From contig OU744448.1 in assembly GCA_916610825.1 (NCBI GenBank), forward strand, positions 25,656,174 to 25,720,173: a stretch of DNA of 64,000 bases. Reading direction: 5' to 3'. Source of the DNA: Haliclystus octoradiatus (lineage: Eukaryota; Cnidaria; Staurozoa; Stauromedusae; Haliclystidae). Below are positions 20,501 through 33,515 of the stretch, piece by piece. Both the position numbers and the translations under genes were made by a program. The number at the start of each line of letters is the position of its first letter. Positions within the stretch are counted from its first letter, which is position 1. Below the pieces are notes generated by a model. That model was not told where the DNA came from. It did no database searches and worked only from the letters and a program-made list of their open reading frames with translations.

Positions 20501-23500
20501 GGCTTAAAATCAATTCAGTTCTACGCCGGATATACGCCGAATATATCCGGCGTAACATACATGGATTCCACTATGGCCTTCAGGGAACGATCCCTGGACG
20601 TTAGTGGGATGTTTATTCTAACCCTCAGCAAAAGTGTACCGAACGTTTTTGTAGTTCCAAATGACGTCCACCGAACGTTCCCTGAACGACCAATATTCGG
20701 ACAATAGGCAGGTCCACTAAAATTTAAGTATGTACTTTAAACATATCCATACGAAGATCAAAGGATAAGTTTAATATCGTCCATTTTTTTCTTTCAAAAA
20801 TATCGACAAACCATCTAGATATATGTCTTTGAATGACATTGCATAACCATGGTTACGAAACGGCAAGTCTTGGTTGGTGAAGGAATGTGACGTCATAATC
20901 CGGACAAAGTGAGAAATCTACTATTATCATGACTTGATATCCAAAACCGTTCATCCATCAATTCGTCATTTTTTATCCAAATTTTTTGTGAATAGTATAA
21001 TCAGAACCGCTGATTTTTAAACGAGACTAAGGGTAAAGTTTTGTTTCTTTTTTCGATTTGTCCTTTTTGTAGCGAAACAAAACAAATCTTTTCCATATCT
21101 TTTCCCTAGTTCTCAGCCAGGCCGATCTGCACGTGCACGACGTGTGAACACACTGTTTTTGTCAAAGACCTTCAAAGTGTTCGTTCACTTCAAAAGGTTC
21201 ACTCGTCTTTACCAAAGTCTCACCAAAAAGTAGGCAGCATTCACTTGGAAATACGTATAACCATTTGATATTTGGAGAAAAAACCTCACTCATATATAAA
21301 CGGCTTAGATCATCACTCGAGCATCAAAGTAGTGTTATTTTTATTTATCAAATCTTCGTTCTTTTATTTCGTCTGTCATGCATCATCAACTGTTGCTTGT
21401 GTTATTTATCAACAGATATAAGCCGGTGAAATCGCATTCAGTGTGCATTTATTTGGATTAATAAACACTTTAAATGGACCAATTAACGCTTCACCAATTC
21501 TAGATTTGGATTTATTCTAGTAAATCAGAACTCAAATTCAATAAAGTTGCCGTTTAAATGAAATATTTTACACATCGATCACGCATGCTACGACAATTTA
21601 CGTCGAAGCGTAGCATAAGTTTTCTGAAAACCGAAAAGCAATTTATGATTCATTTTGCATTGATTAACAAATATTTACTTGAACCAATGATTAATCATGC
21701 AGTTTGTGTGAAGGCACTGGACGATATTGATGTAGTAGCTATATTTAGCTATATATCTATGGTATCCCATTGATCAGCGAAGACAGTGAATGTTGTTTTT
21801 GTAGCATCATGGTGGAATCATAGCTACAATAAATTTGATCCTATAATAGGCCATATGATTCGCGAGAAAATAACGTGGATAATTTGCTAATAAATGGTAG
21901 ATCATATAACTCCTTTAACTTATTATCCAACTTGTTTGAAAGTTTATGTGTGTAATTTGAAATTCAAATAATTTGCTAAGCTAGTCTACCATCCTTGTTC
22001 CTTCTCGCTTCGACACTTGAACCATGCTCGAACGTAGACAAAAACAACTTAAATTGATATAAATATTTCAGAGCGATTTCCATTGATAAATAATTCAGGT
22101 CACCGTAATAAGTTTTTTTGAAGTCAGTCTTCAATATGTTGAACAGGAACAGCAGTGCTAATGGAAATGATTACATTCATATTTGACGTTTAACAATACC
22201 AATAATTACAAAAAATGCTAAAGTCTCTATTGTTTAGCGGAGTGGGATTTCGTTCTGTCCGGGAAATGACGTCATAATATAGCAAGCCAATCACAAATCG
22301 TTTTGACGTTCTACGAAATTTTTGGATTTAAAACTCAAAAATGAAGGGTTTTTGGAAATGTTTTGGAATTTTTATCAGTTTTATGGAATTCTGCGGGTAT
22401 GATATATCCGAAATACGAATAAAATCAACTTTGAAATTTTTAGTGGACCTGCCTATTGTGTAAAATTCTGTGTGACCCATTTCATTTCAAATATTCAATT
22501 TTCAACTAACTTACTACATTTAAAGTCACTACGGTTTAAGTTGTTGCCTCTGAATAAATGGTGTATCGCTTCCTAGTAGACCTTAGAGAAGAGTGTTCCT
22601 ATATTTCCTTTCCTAGAGAGAAAACATCGCAATACAGTTTCCTTTGCTGACATAATAACGAAGCAATGGGTAAAATTTGTAGATAATGCTGCAGTATATA
22701 TTTCTCAATTTCAATTGGAAAATTTTAAACCCTTTACCCATTCTACAGTCAACATCACATAATACGTTATTTGGGACCCCAAAGAAAATAACGCATTACG
22801 CAACGTAAGACGTATTTTGAAAGAAGAATAGAAATAAAAACAATAGAGAGTTAAGAAAAGAGAAGGTCACGAAAATTTCACAATAGGGCCATAGACTTTT
22901 CATGAGCGCATGTTTTCATAAAGAAATTTAAATTAAACATCGCTGTTCATATAACTTATTTCTGAAAAACTAGCTCAAATTAAATGACAATATCATCTTT
23001 CTGTTTCAATTATGATGTAAATGAATAAATGATAAACACCCTCTTTATTCATGTCTCAAGCTTATCTTTCGAAGTTAACATCACCTCGGTGATCACCATT
23101 AAATTCTTGATTAATAAATTGTAGCTCAAAATCAGACATCACGCTAAATTTGATAGGCTAGGGTTTACATAAAGAGATGTAAACAAAGTCGTGTTCATTT
23201 CCGAAAGCAAAACGATTTCCGTATATTCTAACGCTTTCACAGATTTAATTGTCGACACCTCAGCAAAACAAAGAATCAGATTAGGCCTACAATAATAACG
23301 CATTAAATGATAAAAAACCCTCTTGTGATAAACTATCTGCAACGTATTATGCGATAAAATGTATTGTACGATAACGTATTATGCAATATTGACTGTATCT
23401 ATTACCAATTTCCAAATATAAATTTTGCTTTTACTACTTTGAATTTCCGCAAAACTTAAAATAGTTTTTTATAAAAACTGGGATTTAAATAAAACAAAGA

Positions 23501-26500
23501 GACCATGTTGAAACTTGATTTTTAAAGCCACTCAGAAGCCATGACTGACATCGACCGTTGAATTACACCAGTCAATTTTGCCCCTTCAAGTAGTTTATTC
23601 TGCTAACGATTACAATGTAATTAGGTCATCTGATCATGATAATTCTATTCCGCTGGTGGGCTGACCCATAATATAGCATGCTACATTGATATGCTACTAT
23701 GATAGTAGCATACTGAGTATTGTATCAATCATCAGGCGATTTAAAATTAAACAAACAAACATATCTAATATAGTAATAATGGTAACCCCTGTTCTACAGT
23801 TGGATGGTTAGTTAGCTAACTGCAAGTGTTGAAATTGGATGTCATCGTCTGATTATCGTGATTGTGAATCTTCTGTGACTCATGCTTTGCCATATTATTG
23901 TTTAACCAATCTATTTATGCTCTGTTTCAATAAACATTGAGCACGTTTAAATACAAGTTATTATAATGGGTTAACATAATGAAACTCAAAATTACGTTTT
24001 ATTATGTCTGAACTGCAACTATTTTTATGGTGTTATGTTACCAATATGAATAAGCCAACTAAACTGTATTGCACATGATCAAATACCGGTAGGGGAGACC
24101 GGGGAGACATGGTACAAGAGCGTTCCTGATTACCCATGTAAATTATCTTCTAATATGCTGTATATCACTTCATTTCATGTTGTTTCCCTAAATTTCAATA
24201 ATCAACAATAACTAGTTGTTTACAAATTTGGCTTACTAGCTTTAGATGATCGTCATACGTTTTGCAGCTTCTCTTTTGATTCAATTAACTTTAGAATAAG
24301 TGTTCAATTTCCATTTTGAAAGGTGCCATTGCAAAGGTTTCACTCTGGTGAATCATTTGATGTAAAAAATCTGTATACAATCATGTTGATGAGGAGTGCA
24401 GCCTCATTTTCGCTGGCAAGCCAAACGGGGAGACATGGAGCGACGCGTTTTAGCATCAACGACAAATGGGAAACTAATCGCATTTGGTGGAGATATGAGT
24501 TTGTTTTCATTTATATGCGCTATTTTTTTACTTTGCGGAGATAAAGTTGCTAAATCCATTACAATTAGACTGATGACAGGTGCGTCAAAAATTAATGTTC
24601 TTTATTAATGATAAAATCACTTCAAGCTGGCTCAATTTTGATCACATAAACTTTCTAAATCAAAGCAACAACCAGCTGTATTGTCTGATACTGAACAGAT
24701 GATTTGTCAGTTATGTAATGAAATTTCATAAAATAGGCCTGATCTATGTCACATCACCGTGTCCCAAGTCTTCCCACTCAAATGGTGGGTCTTCCGCACT
24801 AAACATCTGAAAAAATGCTACATTTATACAACTGATATTCGTACCCTTTCAAATTGAGCATTTTGGCTAATTAATAACATAAAATTTGTTACATTTGTGC
24901 TACCAGAATAATTTTAATAATTAAAAATGTGAAAACTGGTCCTAGTCTCCCCGGTCTCTCCTACGAATTAATTAATATTAAAAAAACACCTTTTTTGTCT
25001 AATACCAGACTGCAGCAGAGCAGATTGTGTTGCTTGTGTCTAAGCAATGTTTAGCTCAACAAAAATAATTTATATCTTGATCTGGCCGCACATCGGTGAT
25101 CAACTAACTTCTGCCTTGGAATAGAAAAGTCTAGACCAAACCGTACTTTCGATCCCATAAATATAGACTTGAAACCACACCAGGGTACGACAAAGTCTGG
25201 AAACCTGGAAATCTGGTTTGCACGAGGCTAGGAAATTCAGAAGGAAAATTATTTTGCCATACCATGCATGCATGAAACAAAGCATAGCAATGTATACGGA
25301 TATGGCTCCGAAAACAGTGACATCTGTAAAAGTATCTGACGTTATGAAGATTTTGCCTTGCTTTTACCTACATTGAATCTTTGTTTATTTTTTATCTTTA
25401 GGCAAAATTGTATAAATCAGGTAAGCAATTCATTCATATAGGCTTACAGAGATAAAATAATCCAAAACTGTTGTTTCAATTGCCATTGATTTACACAACA
25501 TACATTCATTACAATTTTTTTCATAGTATCGTCAATTCTTACTTCTAAATGTTCTAATTGAATATCTCGTACATATTATCTGTATTGTTAAATATGCCTA
25601 ATTTGGTTGATTATAGCCTAGACTACATTTGTAATGATTAGCCTACTTAAGGTAAGCACAGGTTATGAATCATGATTGGCGAATTTGTGACACATAATAA
25701 ATCCAGTAATGCCATGACAAGTCGCCATTGACAGCCCACAACATTTCATGGCAACCACTAAAATCATATTGATTTTTGTATCTATGTCTGGTATCCCTAT
25801 ACCCGCACACATGGTCTAATGGTCTATACCCAACAGTTTTATCCCAACAGCTATAACGCATGTTTTGAAAAGGGCGGTGAGCAGCAAAACATTTGATGAC
25901 CTTTCAGCTTTCAGAGTATCAAATTTACTCTGTAATTAAAGATTCAATTTACAAAACAATAGGCTAACAGCTTGGGAGTAGTAATATCCAAATGCAAATA
26001 TAATAAAATATTACAGTAGTGTAACCTCTTCAATATCACTCTCCTTTTGCAGCAAAAAATTGTGATGATAAACGAGTCATGATATTTACGGGAGTGAAAT
26101 AATTGAGTTTGGTAGTAACTGGTTTTGAAAAATTATGGGGATAATGTTCAAAGTTTGAAAAACCATTATATATCCTATACTTCACGTTCTGTTTTAAAAT
26201 GATATTTGTAGAAATTTCATTCAAATTGTTTGTATTTAAGGAAATATGAATGATCCATGGAATTCGAAAACAGATCATTGTCCAAGGAATTGTTTTGAAA
26301 ATCTGGATCATTGTTTTGATGTTTCAGGAAAAAATTATATTACATGATTATTAAAATTATTACTGTACATTATTCTAGTTCAGTTGTTTTTGGGCAAGGC
26401 CCAACAAAATGTTTACCTTCCGCAAACCTTATATTTTTAGATAAACGTTTGATTTATTTTACTGGACATAAAAACGTAAATTTGAAACTTTATATTAGCT

Positions 26501-29500
26501 TTATATCCCGCCTATTGGCTTTTCCTCATGAATTTTGCTAACCAATTTGGCTTCCGAGTTTCCGAACTTTGTTGACCCTGTTTGTGGGTCACCGACATTA
26601 AGACCTGACTTGTTCTCTAACAACAAAGTCAAAATCTATATTGTAAGCTGGAGAGCCTTTTCTATTAAATGCTTATTTCTTTTTTCAGAACTACTACCAC
26701 TAGGTTATTTGTATAGAGCAAGAGATAGAATACATGACTACAAGGAGGTTAGTCGGAAATTATCGGAATATTGATTCTCATACAGTATTGATCAATATTC
26801 CGTCTTGTGCCTGTGGACTGTGGAAGGGGGTTGGATGATACTTTGTGAAAATCAAAACATGTTTGAATGCTGTTCTATTGAGTAATTGGCTAACTCCTGT
26901 GTTGGGATCATGCAAGCCAAAGCAGTTCGAATATCATGTTAGATATAAAGACACCCGAAATTCTAAATAAAATTTTAAATAGAAAATTGAATCATGTTAG
27001 CATCGTTGATGTTAAATATTTCAGAATATTATAATTCAAATCATTCTTTTTCTTTGCGTCATTTTGTTCGGTCATAGTGGCTATTTTGAGACAAATCCAA
27101 AATCCCTTTAAAACCGGCAAAAGCTTGCAAAACAGCAGAAAGTAGAAGCGAGACAATCAAACTTATACCGTTTGAAAAAATATAAAGTGCAGATCTGTGA
27201 TTCGAAGAAAGGCAAAATATGATGAAGGTGTGAAGATTTATAGGATTAATGTAATCAGTCAACTGTTTAAAGTTAAATTTGTATAAAAATAGTAGAAATA
27301 TGATTTATTTCACAAAAAGGTTACTGCACGGCAGCTTTCTATTTAGGTTCTCTTATACCAACATTTGGCATGTTAGGAGACATTTGAAAGCTGAATGCTT
27401 TCTGATACTTTCTCATGTCTCTCAACATCTATTGTGTTGATATCAGAGAACCCAAACACGGCTGCCCTGCATTACCCTATATTGAAACATGCATATAATT
27501 GCCACCTATATGATCTAGATAAGATCTATAAGTTGACCACTTTAAACAGGTGACCTTTACATATAGCAGGTTGATTTAATATAATTATACTTTTAATATT
27601 TTACTATTCATTAAAGTGGCCACTTTAAGACTGGTGGCTGGGTTGCTATATAAAGGTGGCCGCTAAGATGACTGTATTATATTTATCCCCTTCGTATATT
27701 CATTATGCCTTGTGATTTTTAATTAGAAGGTTGACTAATCAATTTGCTGAATGTTATTTATTTTTCCATTGGCAGATGTTTGTTGAACCTTCCTCAATGA
27801 AGCTGCTACCAGATCCTTTACAAGCGCCGTATCTTCAACCGCCATATACATTGGTACTTGAGATGACCGACGTCCTGGTTCATCCAGAGTATGATGTAAG
27901 TTATCGTAGAAAAAAGATGTTTGATTAATTCTAAGCTATCACATGGGGAATACATTATATATTGTGGGTCTGCGCATATGATTTATTTCAGAATGTTCTA
28001 CCCCCACACGAGAAATGGTGGAAGACACCAGTGCTTCCAACACTTCCCGAGTGTCTTCCGCCATTTCCAAGTCTAGTAAATATAAATACAAACACAGCAA
28101 AAGGGTGTGATAACCCTTTTCTAAAATAAACCAAATTTTTTAATCAAGTTTGCTTATATTGCGGAAGGTCACTCGAATCTTGAATTGATGATTTAAAATT
28201 CAGTTTAAATTCAATGTTTTCACTTACTAAAATGTCCTTGGATCAAATTCAACCTCAAAACGTTAATCTTTTTTAAAAAGAGATACCCTAGCTTTGTTGA
28301 TATTATTTCTTTAGTAATACATTGCAGCTTCCTATTCTTCTTCAGCTTTGAGTATCTGACAAAGTTTTATCGACAAATTTCGATGGGAATTTTCGAGAAA
28401 ATGTTTACCTTGTATTTCCAAATACACAGACCAACCAATCAAATTGCAGAATTACGTTCGAATATGAAGTCATATTTTAGAATTATTTTTCCTCAGTGAC
28501 AGTAGAATGTTCAAGTATTTTGATCTTTTCGCCTTCGTAATTCCGTGTTATGTTTATGGATAACAGAATAACACATTTAAAACCACTAAGAGTTGAGAAA
28601 TATCCCAAAATTTAGTTTACAATTATAACAAAGAAGCTTTAATCGTCAGCCAGTCAGTCACCATTTTATTGAAGTATATTTTGTTTATAATATTTTGCGA
28701 ACTTTTGTGACAAATATCCTCATTTTAAATCGAAAGTGTGGTAATGTGTACAAAACCTCATTAACAACGTTGACCAATGTAGAATAGAAGCATTTATTGT
28801 AGCATAAATATTTGAATTACATATTTTTTGTATATCATTTTCTTTTCTTTTGTAGCGCAAAAGTGGCTGGAGGTTCAGAAAACGTCCTGGTGTTGAACAA
28901 TTTATCTCACAATTATCAGCTCCTAATTTCGAAATCGTCATCTATACTCATGAAAATGGTTTTGTAAGTCTTTTGGAATCATCTTCACGTGCTTTGTAGT
29001 GGATGAAATGTCTATCTTGACATATTTCAGTAATACCATTCTTCATTATATCCAGTGCACTGCTGATTAGACTTAAAAAATGAAAAGGACTTGTGTTAAT
29101 CAAACAGCTCTTTTTGTTTACAGTGTAATCCACTTGAGTATATACCAAGATATGCATGCCGGTATCTGAAATTTGCTGAAGCAATGGAAATATTATAGTT
29201 GCACGCAAGTGCTTTATAGGCCTACTTTCAGGAAAGGAATAATAGTTTGTTTGCAGGGTCTGACAGATGTGGGGATCCTGGGACCCTAGATCCCAGAAGA
29301 CTAAAGCAAATTCAGAAGAAATTTGATAATTTTCTGATTTATATGCCAAAGCTCAACAGAAGAAAATGTGCAATTTTAGAAATTTCTGTGAGTGAAATTT
29401 ATCTGAAAATTAGTGTGCTCCTAGCATTGATAGACTATGGTACAATTACTGTAATTACCAATGACTTTCCTACTAATCCATTGCTTCTATTTACTGCAAT

Positions 29501-31605
29501 ATAACATCTATATATCACACAACTATGATAATACAGCTTATCATTTGGCTACTGACTTTTTGTAGAGTGCTTCACCTGTTGTTGATGGCCTGGATCCGGA
29601 TGGGTACATCATGTATCGTTTATATCGGGATGCGACAAAATACTTACAAGGAACACATGTCAAAGTAAGTGTCTCGTAGTAGGATATTATTTGCTGCTTT
29701 GGAAGCATTTGACGTTGTCATGATTCAAAATGTAGTAGTCTTTGCTCATGAACTTACCCTACTCAATATCTGAGCTATAACATTCACAATAGCACCATTA
29801 TCGTTGTGTCATTGATAAACCATCTCAAAAGAAAATGATTCACCACCAAATCACAATATTTTATTGCTACATTAAAATGGTGTGCTTTCACATGATTAAA
29901 TAGATTAGATATGCCTAAATGAAATTCTTATATTCAATCAATTGTATTGCTATTGCTATAGCATGGTGCTTCTTATAGAGATCTACCTTTCTGCCTCCAA
30001 TGATAACAGTGATTCTGAGAATTATTTTTCTATGTATAGTCTACCTCTGCCTTCTAATTCACTGTAATAAGACCTGCAGACTCAATTTACTTCATTGTTA
30101 AATCCATGCCGATTGAAATCATTGGTCCATCCAATGCTCAATCTATTTCTGTATTTTACTATGGTATAAATATCAATACAACGGGTATGGATTGCTTGAT
30201 ATATAATTTTTGTGTCTGGTGTTCACAAATGTCAATAGTGATACACAAATTTAATAATCTATAGAATAGAATAGAATAGAATAGAATAGAATATATTTGT
30301 CAAAAATTAAATGATTTAAAAAACTTGACAGGCTAATAATGGGAAGTACAACTTCCGCTTAAATAGAGCCTACAAATGCTTTATGCATGATTAATAAAAT
30401 GAATAATCAAATATATTGATACAGTATATTGTTCAAAGTTGAAAAAAATTATTATTTTTTTGCAATATTGCGATAAGTCAATCTTTGGTAATCGATTGCT
30501 AAAAATTAGTTGTTATGGAGATGAAGTTATTGGATGTTTTGCTGTCCCAACGCTATCAGGCAATGAGTTACAAACATTGACAACACGATGAGAAAAGGCA
30601 GAACAAATGGTGACATTTATTACTTTGGTTGATTCCAACATTAGAGAATGACCTCTCCTTAACGTGTATTTTGTTTTTGGTTTCACTAAAAAAAATATTA
30701 TTTACATTGACGTCAACAAAGCCATGTAACATTTTGAAAGTAATTGTAAGATCCGTTCTTAATCGATGTACTTCCAGTGACTCTAATTTACCATGATCTA
30801 GTTTGCTATCGTGCAGTAACTACTTATAAATTGGAAAGCGTACATCAGGGTTCGATAAAATGGGGAATTCTGGGACTGAGAGTCCCGAAAAATCAATCTG
30901 TTTTCTTTTTTTGGACAGAAGAGTAAAACTGTGCAATTTTTAATCATATTTTTATGTCGACAACCGTAAAATAAAAATATATGAAAACGTTTACACAACG
31001 AAATCACTCTAAAAAGTTTTGGAGGAAAATTGCAATCCCAGGAGGAAAAATATTTTTTCGAACCCTGGTGTACATTTATATTTTTCATCTGCGACAGTAT
31101 ATAAACAAAATTCATGTGCAGCATGTGCAGCAGGCTTGAGCAAATAGTAATTAACCGTATACTGTTTATTGGCATATATGTCACTCAATGCTTTGCAATT
31201 TGCACTGTCTTGACCACATCTTTATAATGCATTCATTACTGACTCATAATTTTGTATTCATTCAGGATTTATCATGCCTTAATCGAGATTTGAGTCGTGT
31301 GATTATCTTGGACTGTAATCCTACGGCCTGTAAATTACAAGAAAGGAACTCTTTGGTCATAAAGAAATGGGAAGGCGACACTTCAGATACAACACTAACT
31401 GATCTTATTCCTTTTTTTCACAGTAAGTCATTTTATGTAATTACTGTAATTCATTTATTGTATAGTTATAATTTTGCATGATTTATAGACAGAATTAATG
31501 ATTTTGTTGTTACGGGTTTGAACTTAATAAATTTTTCATGAATAGCTGAGGGTTGTTTATCAGTCCTTTGAAAAAAAGTTTGTATATCTTAAAGGTTCTG
31601 AATAA

Positions 31606-31644
<39 letters not shown>

Positions 31645-32420
31645 TCATGAAAACTTGAAAGAATAGCAAAACAACGTTAACACTCAAATATATTTAAATT
31701 TCAGTGAAAATTAGAACTGTTTTCATGCATAGAATTATGTTTAGTACAGACCCTATGGGAAGAAACCTATGTGATTTTAGTTCTGATTCACTTGTTTTCC
31801 TAATGTTGTATAAACCTATCTATCAAATCAAGTAATTGGGATTTAATTTTAGTTCACACTGCAATTACAATCTAATTCTACCTCTGCATGACTAGTTTAG
31901 CAAAGAGAATAGAGCTACCCGTAAACAGAGCTCCTTCTTCCTTGTGTAGATTACTTTAATGCTCAAATTCCGCTATTAACACAGTCGTAATTCATGAATT
32001 ACAGAAAATGCCAAACAGGAAATAATATTGTATAAAAGGGGCTTTAATGTATATCGTTAATTCTCTGTTCAACATTTTTTTGAAAAATTATAGGAAAGAG
32101 AAATATTGGAGAATCCAATGAAAATTTCAAGTTTGATTTTGAGTATGCTACGCTGAATTATGTTTGAAATCATTTCAATGTATTATCTTTTTATTTATTT
32201 AGCGATTGCAATGTCCGGTGTTGATGATGTTCGTCCGGTACTCGATTTTTACAGAAACGAAGATGATGTAGTTGCTGCATTTAATCGCAATCAAGAAAAG
32301 TTACGTGAACAAAATCAACAAGCAACAGCTATGCAACAAAAAACATCTGCAAACTGGTCTGGTATATTGAATAAAGGTTGGCTTGGAAAGGTAAGCTTTT
32401 CAGCTGTAAATTGTATGTAA
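17550..32420 (+). CDS. TIMM50: TIMM50, mitochondrial inner-membrane TIM23-complex receptor subunit Tim50
   Basis: Nine exons join in frame: 17550-17775, 17893-17915, 25402-25420, 26689-26747, 27776-27895, 28856-28963, 29566-29664, 31266-31422 and 32203-32390 (999 nt, 333 codons). Residues 1-45 are an Arg/Ser-rich mitochondrial presequence; 57-76 ([20 protein letters not shown]) are the inner-membrane helix; the rest is the intermembrane-space FCP1-like (NIF) domain with [72 protein letters not shown], and [19 protein letters not shown] near the end. The phosphatase DxDx(T/V) is degenerate ([10 protein letters not shown]), as in all Tim50. Tim50 receives presequence proteins and gates Tim23. 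The 3' end is uncertain: either exon 9 reads through to TAA at 32420 (adds VSFSAVNCM) or it splices from the good donor at 32391 to an exon such as 33348-33515. Human TIMM50 is 353 residues. Confidence 0.95.
18928..20018. mobile_element. ~1.09-kb TIR element, GGGGAGACCGGG ends
   Basis: It starts GGGGAGACCGGGTACACATC after TA (18926-18927) and ends GGGTGACCCCGGTCTCCCT before TA (20019-20020). Internal GGGGTGACTTCGG and GGGGTGACTCTGG words echo the ends. No transposase ORF is visible. The family is shared with 24092-24961. It lies in TIMM50 intron 2. Confidence 0.75.
20100..20325. repeat. Cluster of GTCCGTACGGAC palindromes
   Basis: TTATTNGTCCGTACGGACCAATAA-type palindromes (a core of 12 perfectly self-complementary bases) recur several times, including GGTACGTACGTACGAATAAT and TTATTTGTCCGTACGGACCA. 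Similar words occur at 18160-18230. Probably overlapping copies of a small palindromic element in TIMM50 intron 2. Confidence 0.6.
20373..20579. mobile_element. TIR element GGCCATAGTGGAATCC, copy 2
   Basis: The left GGCCATAGTGGAATCC and right GGATTCCACTATGGCC are perfect inverted copies. The interior repeats ACGCC words and matches 13172-13396 in inverted order (for example TACGCCGGATATACGCCG). About 207 bp, non-coding. Confidence 0.8.
20701..22459. mobile_element. 1.76-kb TIR element, ACAATAGGCAGGTCCACTAA ends
   Basis: The terminal 25 bp are inverted copies starting ACAATAGGCAGGTCCACTAA. I see no clear target duplication. The interior includes CTCATATATAAACGGC (TATA-like, about 21290) and, at 20945-21150, a tract homologous to 48860-49190. 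The small ORF 21558-21773 shows no family motif. It is the largest insertion in TIMM50 intron 2. Confidence 0.8.
24092..24961. mobile_element. 870-bp TIR element, GGGGAGACCGGGGAGAC ends
   Basis: The left end GGGGAGACCGGGGAGACATG and the right end GTCTCCCCGGTCTCTCC are inverted copies flanked by TA (24090-24091 and 24962-24963). A further GGGGAGACATGG word occurs inside at about 24428. ORFs at 24323-24608 overlap in two frames and look accidental. Same family as 18928-20018. Confidence 0.8.
27318..27680. mobile_element. Two adjacent small TIR elements in TIMM50 intron 4
   Basis: 27318-27478 has ends AGGTTACTGCACGGCAGC and, inverted, GGCTGCCCTGCATTACCCT with nested GGTTCTCTTATACC / GATATCAGAGAACCC arms. 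Directly after it, about 27490-27680 is a relative of the element at 6044-6219 (GACCACTTTAAACAGGTGACC, GGTGGCCGCTAAGATGACTGTA, shown in part). No genes inside. Confidence 0.55.
30258..30297. repeat. (ATAGA)n microsatellite
   Basis: About seven tandem copies of AATAGAATAG-type pentamers in TIMM50 intron 7. Confidence 0.9.
30840..31075. mobile_element. TIR element GTACAYCAGGGTTCGA
   Basis: GTACATCAGGGTTCGATAAA at the left is mirrored by TTTTTCGAACCCTGGTGTAC at the right, about 236 bp apart, in TIMM50 intron 7. It contains a GAGAGTCCCGAA word also seen at 9238-9250. The minus ORF overlapping it (30798-31184) is repeat-derived. Confidence 0.65.
31606..31644. repeat. (GAT)n microsatellite
   Basis: Uninterrupted GAT/ATG trinucleotide run of about 13 units in TIMM50 intron 8. 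Confidence 0.9.
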
Positions 32421-32432
32421 TTGTAAATTGTA

Positions 32433-32625
32433 AGCTGTAAACAAACACGTCATCAGCAGTTCATGAACATTTCATGGTCAATTATTTGAAATTCACGAAT
32501 ATGAAAGGGTTAACTGTTCATAAAATAAACGTGAAAAGTTCATGGGAAAATTCATGAAAATAATGCCATCTAACGTTCATAAACAGTTCATGAATATTTG
32601 ATGAGCTCATGAGCTGTTTCTCAGA
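32433..32625. mobile_element. Diverged TTCATGAAC-family element downstream of TIMM50 exon 9
   Basis: Dense AGTTCATGAACATTTCATGG, GTTCATAAACAGTTCATGAA and GAGCTGTTTCTCAGAGG words match the family at 2529-2729 and 37670-37908. It begins only about 13 bp after the read-through stop at 32420, so it may supply part of the TIMM50 3' untranslated region. Confidence 0.55.
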
Positions 32626-33347
32626 GGAAGAATAAAAAAAAAAAAAGTTAATGAAAAATGTGCCAATTTTTATCCTTATCCATGAAAAATGTTAAAAATG
32701 TTGTATGATTTTGTTGTTTCAGCAGAGCTTAATTCAGAAATGAGGCATATTTATATTAAATCTGTTTAATATTGCATTATTTTTCAAATTGATAACTGTG
32801 TAGAGCAACACAGCCTAGCTTGCATTTTGATTTTCATTGACGTTTCGTTGTTTCAAAGAACGCCTTTTGATAATCTGCAAATGGATCATGAGTACTAAAT
32901 TTCACTCAAGATTACCAGTATTTTCTTTCTTTTTCTGTTTGCTCCTTATAAGCCCGTTATGAAATTTTATCTTTTATTGATTACTTCTACAAATTATCTC
33001 TACAGAGGTGACAAGATTCTTCTTAAATTCAGCCAACATCTCTGAAATTTTAATATAGAAAGACATTCATCATACACCTATATAGATCATACATGTGAAA
33101 AATGGATTCAAAATGCATTTTGCGGAAACACATTGACAACATTGATACTGTAGTAGATATCGTGAGTGCCAATATGGCTTATAAATACACTTTCCTTACT
33201 TTTATAACTCGACATAAGGATTAGCAGTTTGTTTCATTGAATGTGCAACGTAGATGGTGTATTGTGGATGTGACAAATCAAACTAATCTATGAATTAAAT
33301 GGAGGACTACTAATGAATGTTTGTATGTATGCGCAATACTGTTTCAG

Positions 33348-33515
33348 ACGTTTGCAAATGTAGAAGGAGATGCGCAGTTTTGCTATGATCTGAAGGAATG
33401 GCATGCTTGCCTTTGGCGGCAATACCATCATAAATTTGGGTCACTCCGTGTCAGCTCACACACGCAAAAACCTTCATCCTCTCAAATTTCAACGAAACGT
33501 ATTTTACGAAACTGA
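33348..33515 (+). CDS. Possible terminal exon (TIMM50 alternative end or unrelated gene)
   Basis: A strong acceptor (ACTGTTTCAG) at 33347 opens a 55-codon reading frame in phase with the TIMM50 donor at 32391. It begins TFANVEGDAQFCYDLKEW and ends RILRN-stop at 33515. A second frame through the same DNA (33403 onward, MLAFGGNTIINLGH) stays open to a strong donor, GAA|GTAAGT, at 33525. No similarity to vertebrate Tim50 C-termini is apparent, so either TIMM50 has a lineage-specific tail or this is an exon of something else, possibly with a frame-disrupting change between the two frames. I do not recognise the family. Confidence 0.3.
   Translation, partial: TFANVEGDAQFCYDLKEWHACLWRQYHHKFGSLRVSSHTQKPSSSQISTKRILRN

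Noticed and set aside
21558-21773. ORF inside the 20701-22459 element as a transposase
   Set aside because: No DDE/D or zinc-finger motif, short, and not preserved in the homologous tract at 48.9 kb.
25670-25861. Minus-strand ORF with several Trp and Cys residues
   Set aside because: Lies in a dispersed repeat sharing words with 800-880; no conserved motif.
28948-29349. 133-codon minus-strand ORF
   Set aside because: Covers the flank of TIMM50 exon 28856-28963 and an intron with repeat ends near 29254; no domain, signal or splice support.
30798-31184. 128-codon minus-strand ORF
   Set aside because: Lies over the TIR element at 30840-31075; no transposase or other motif.
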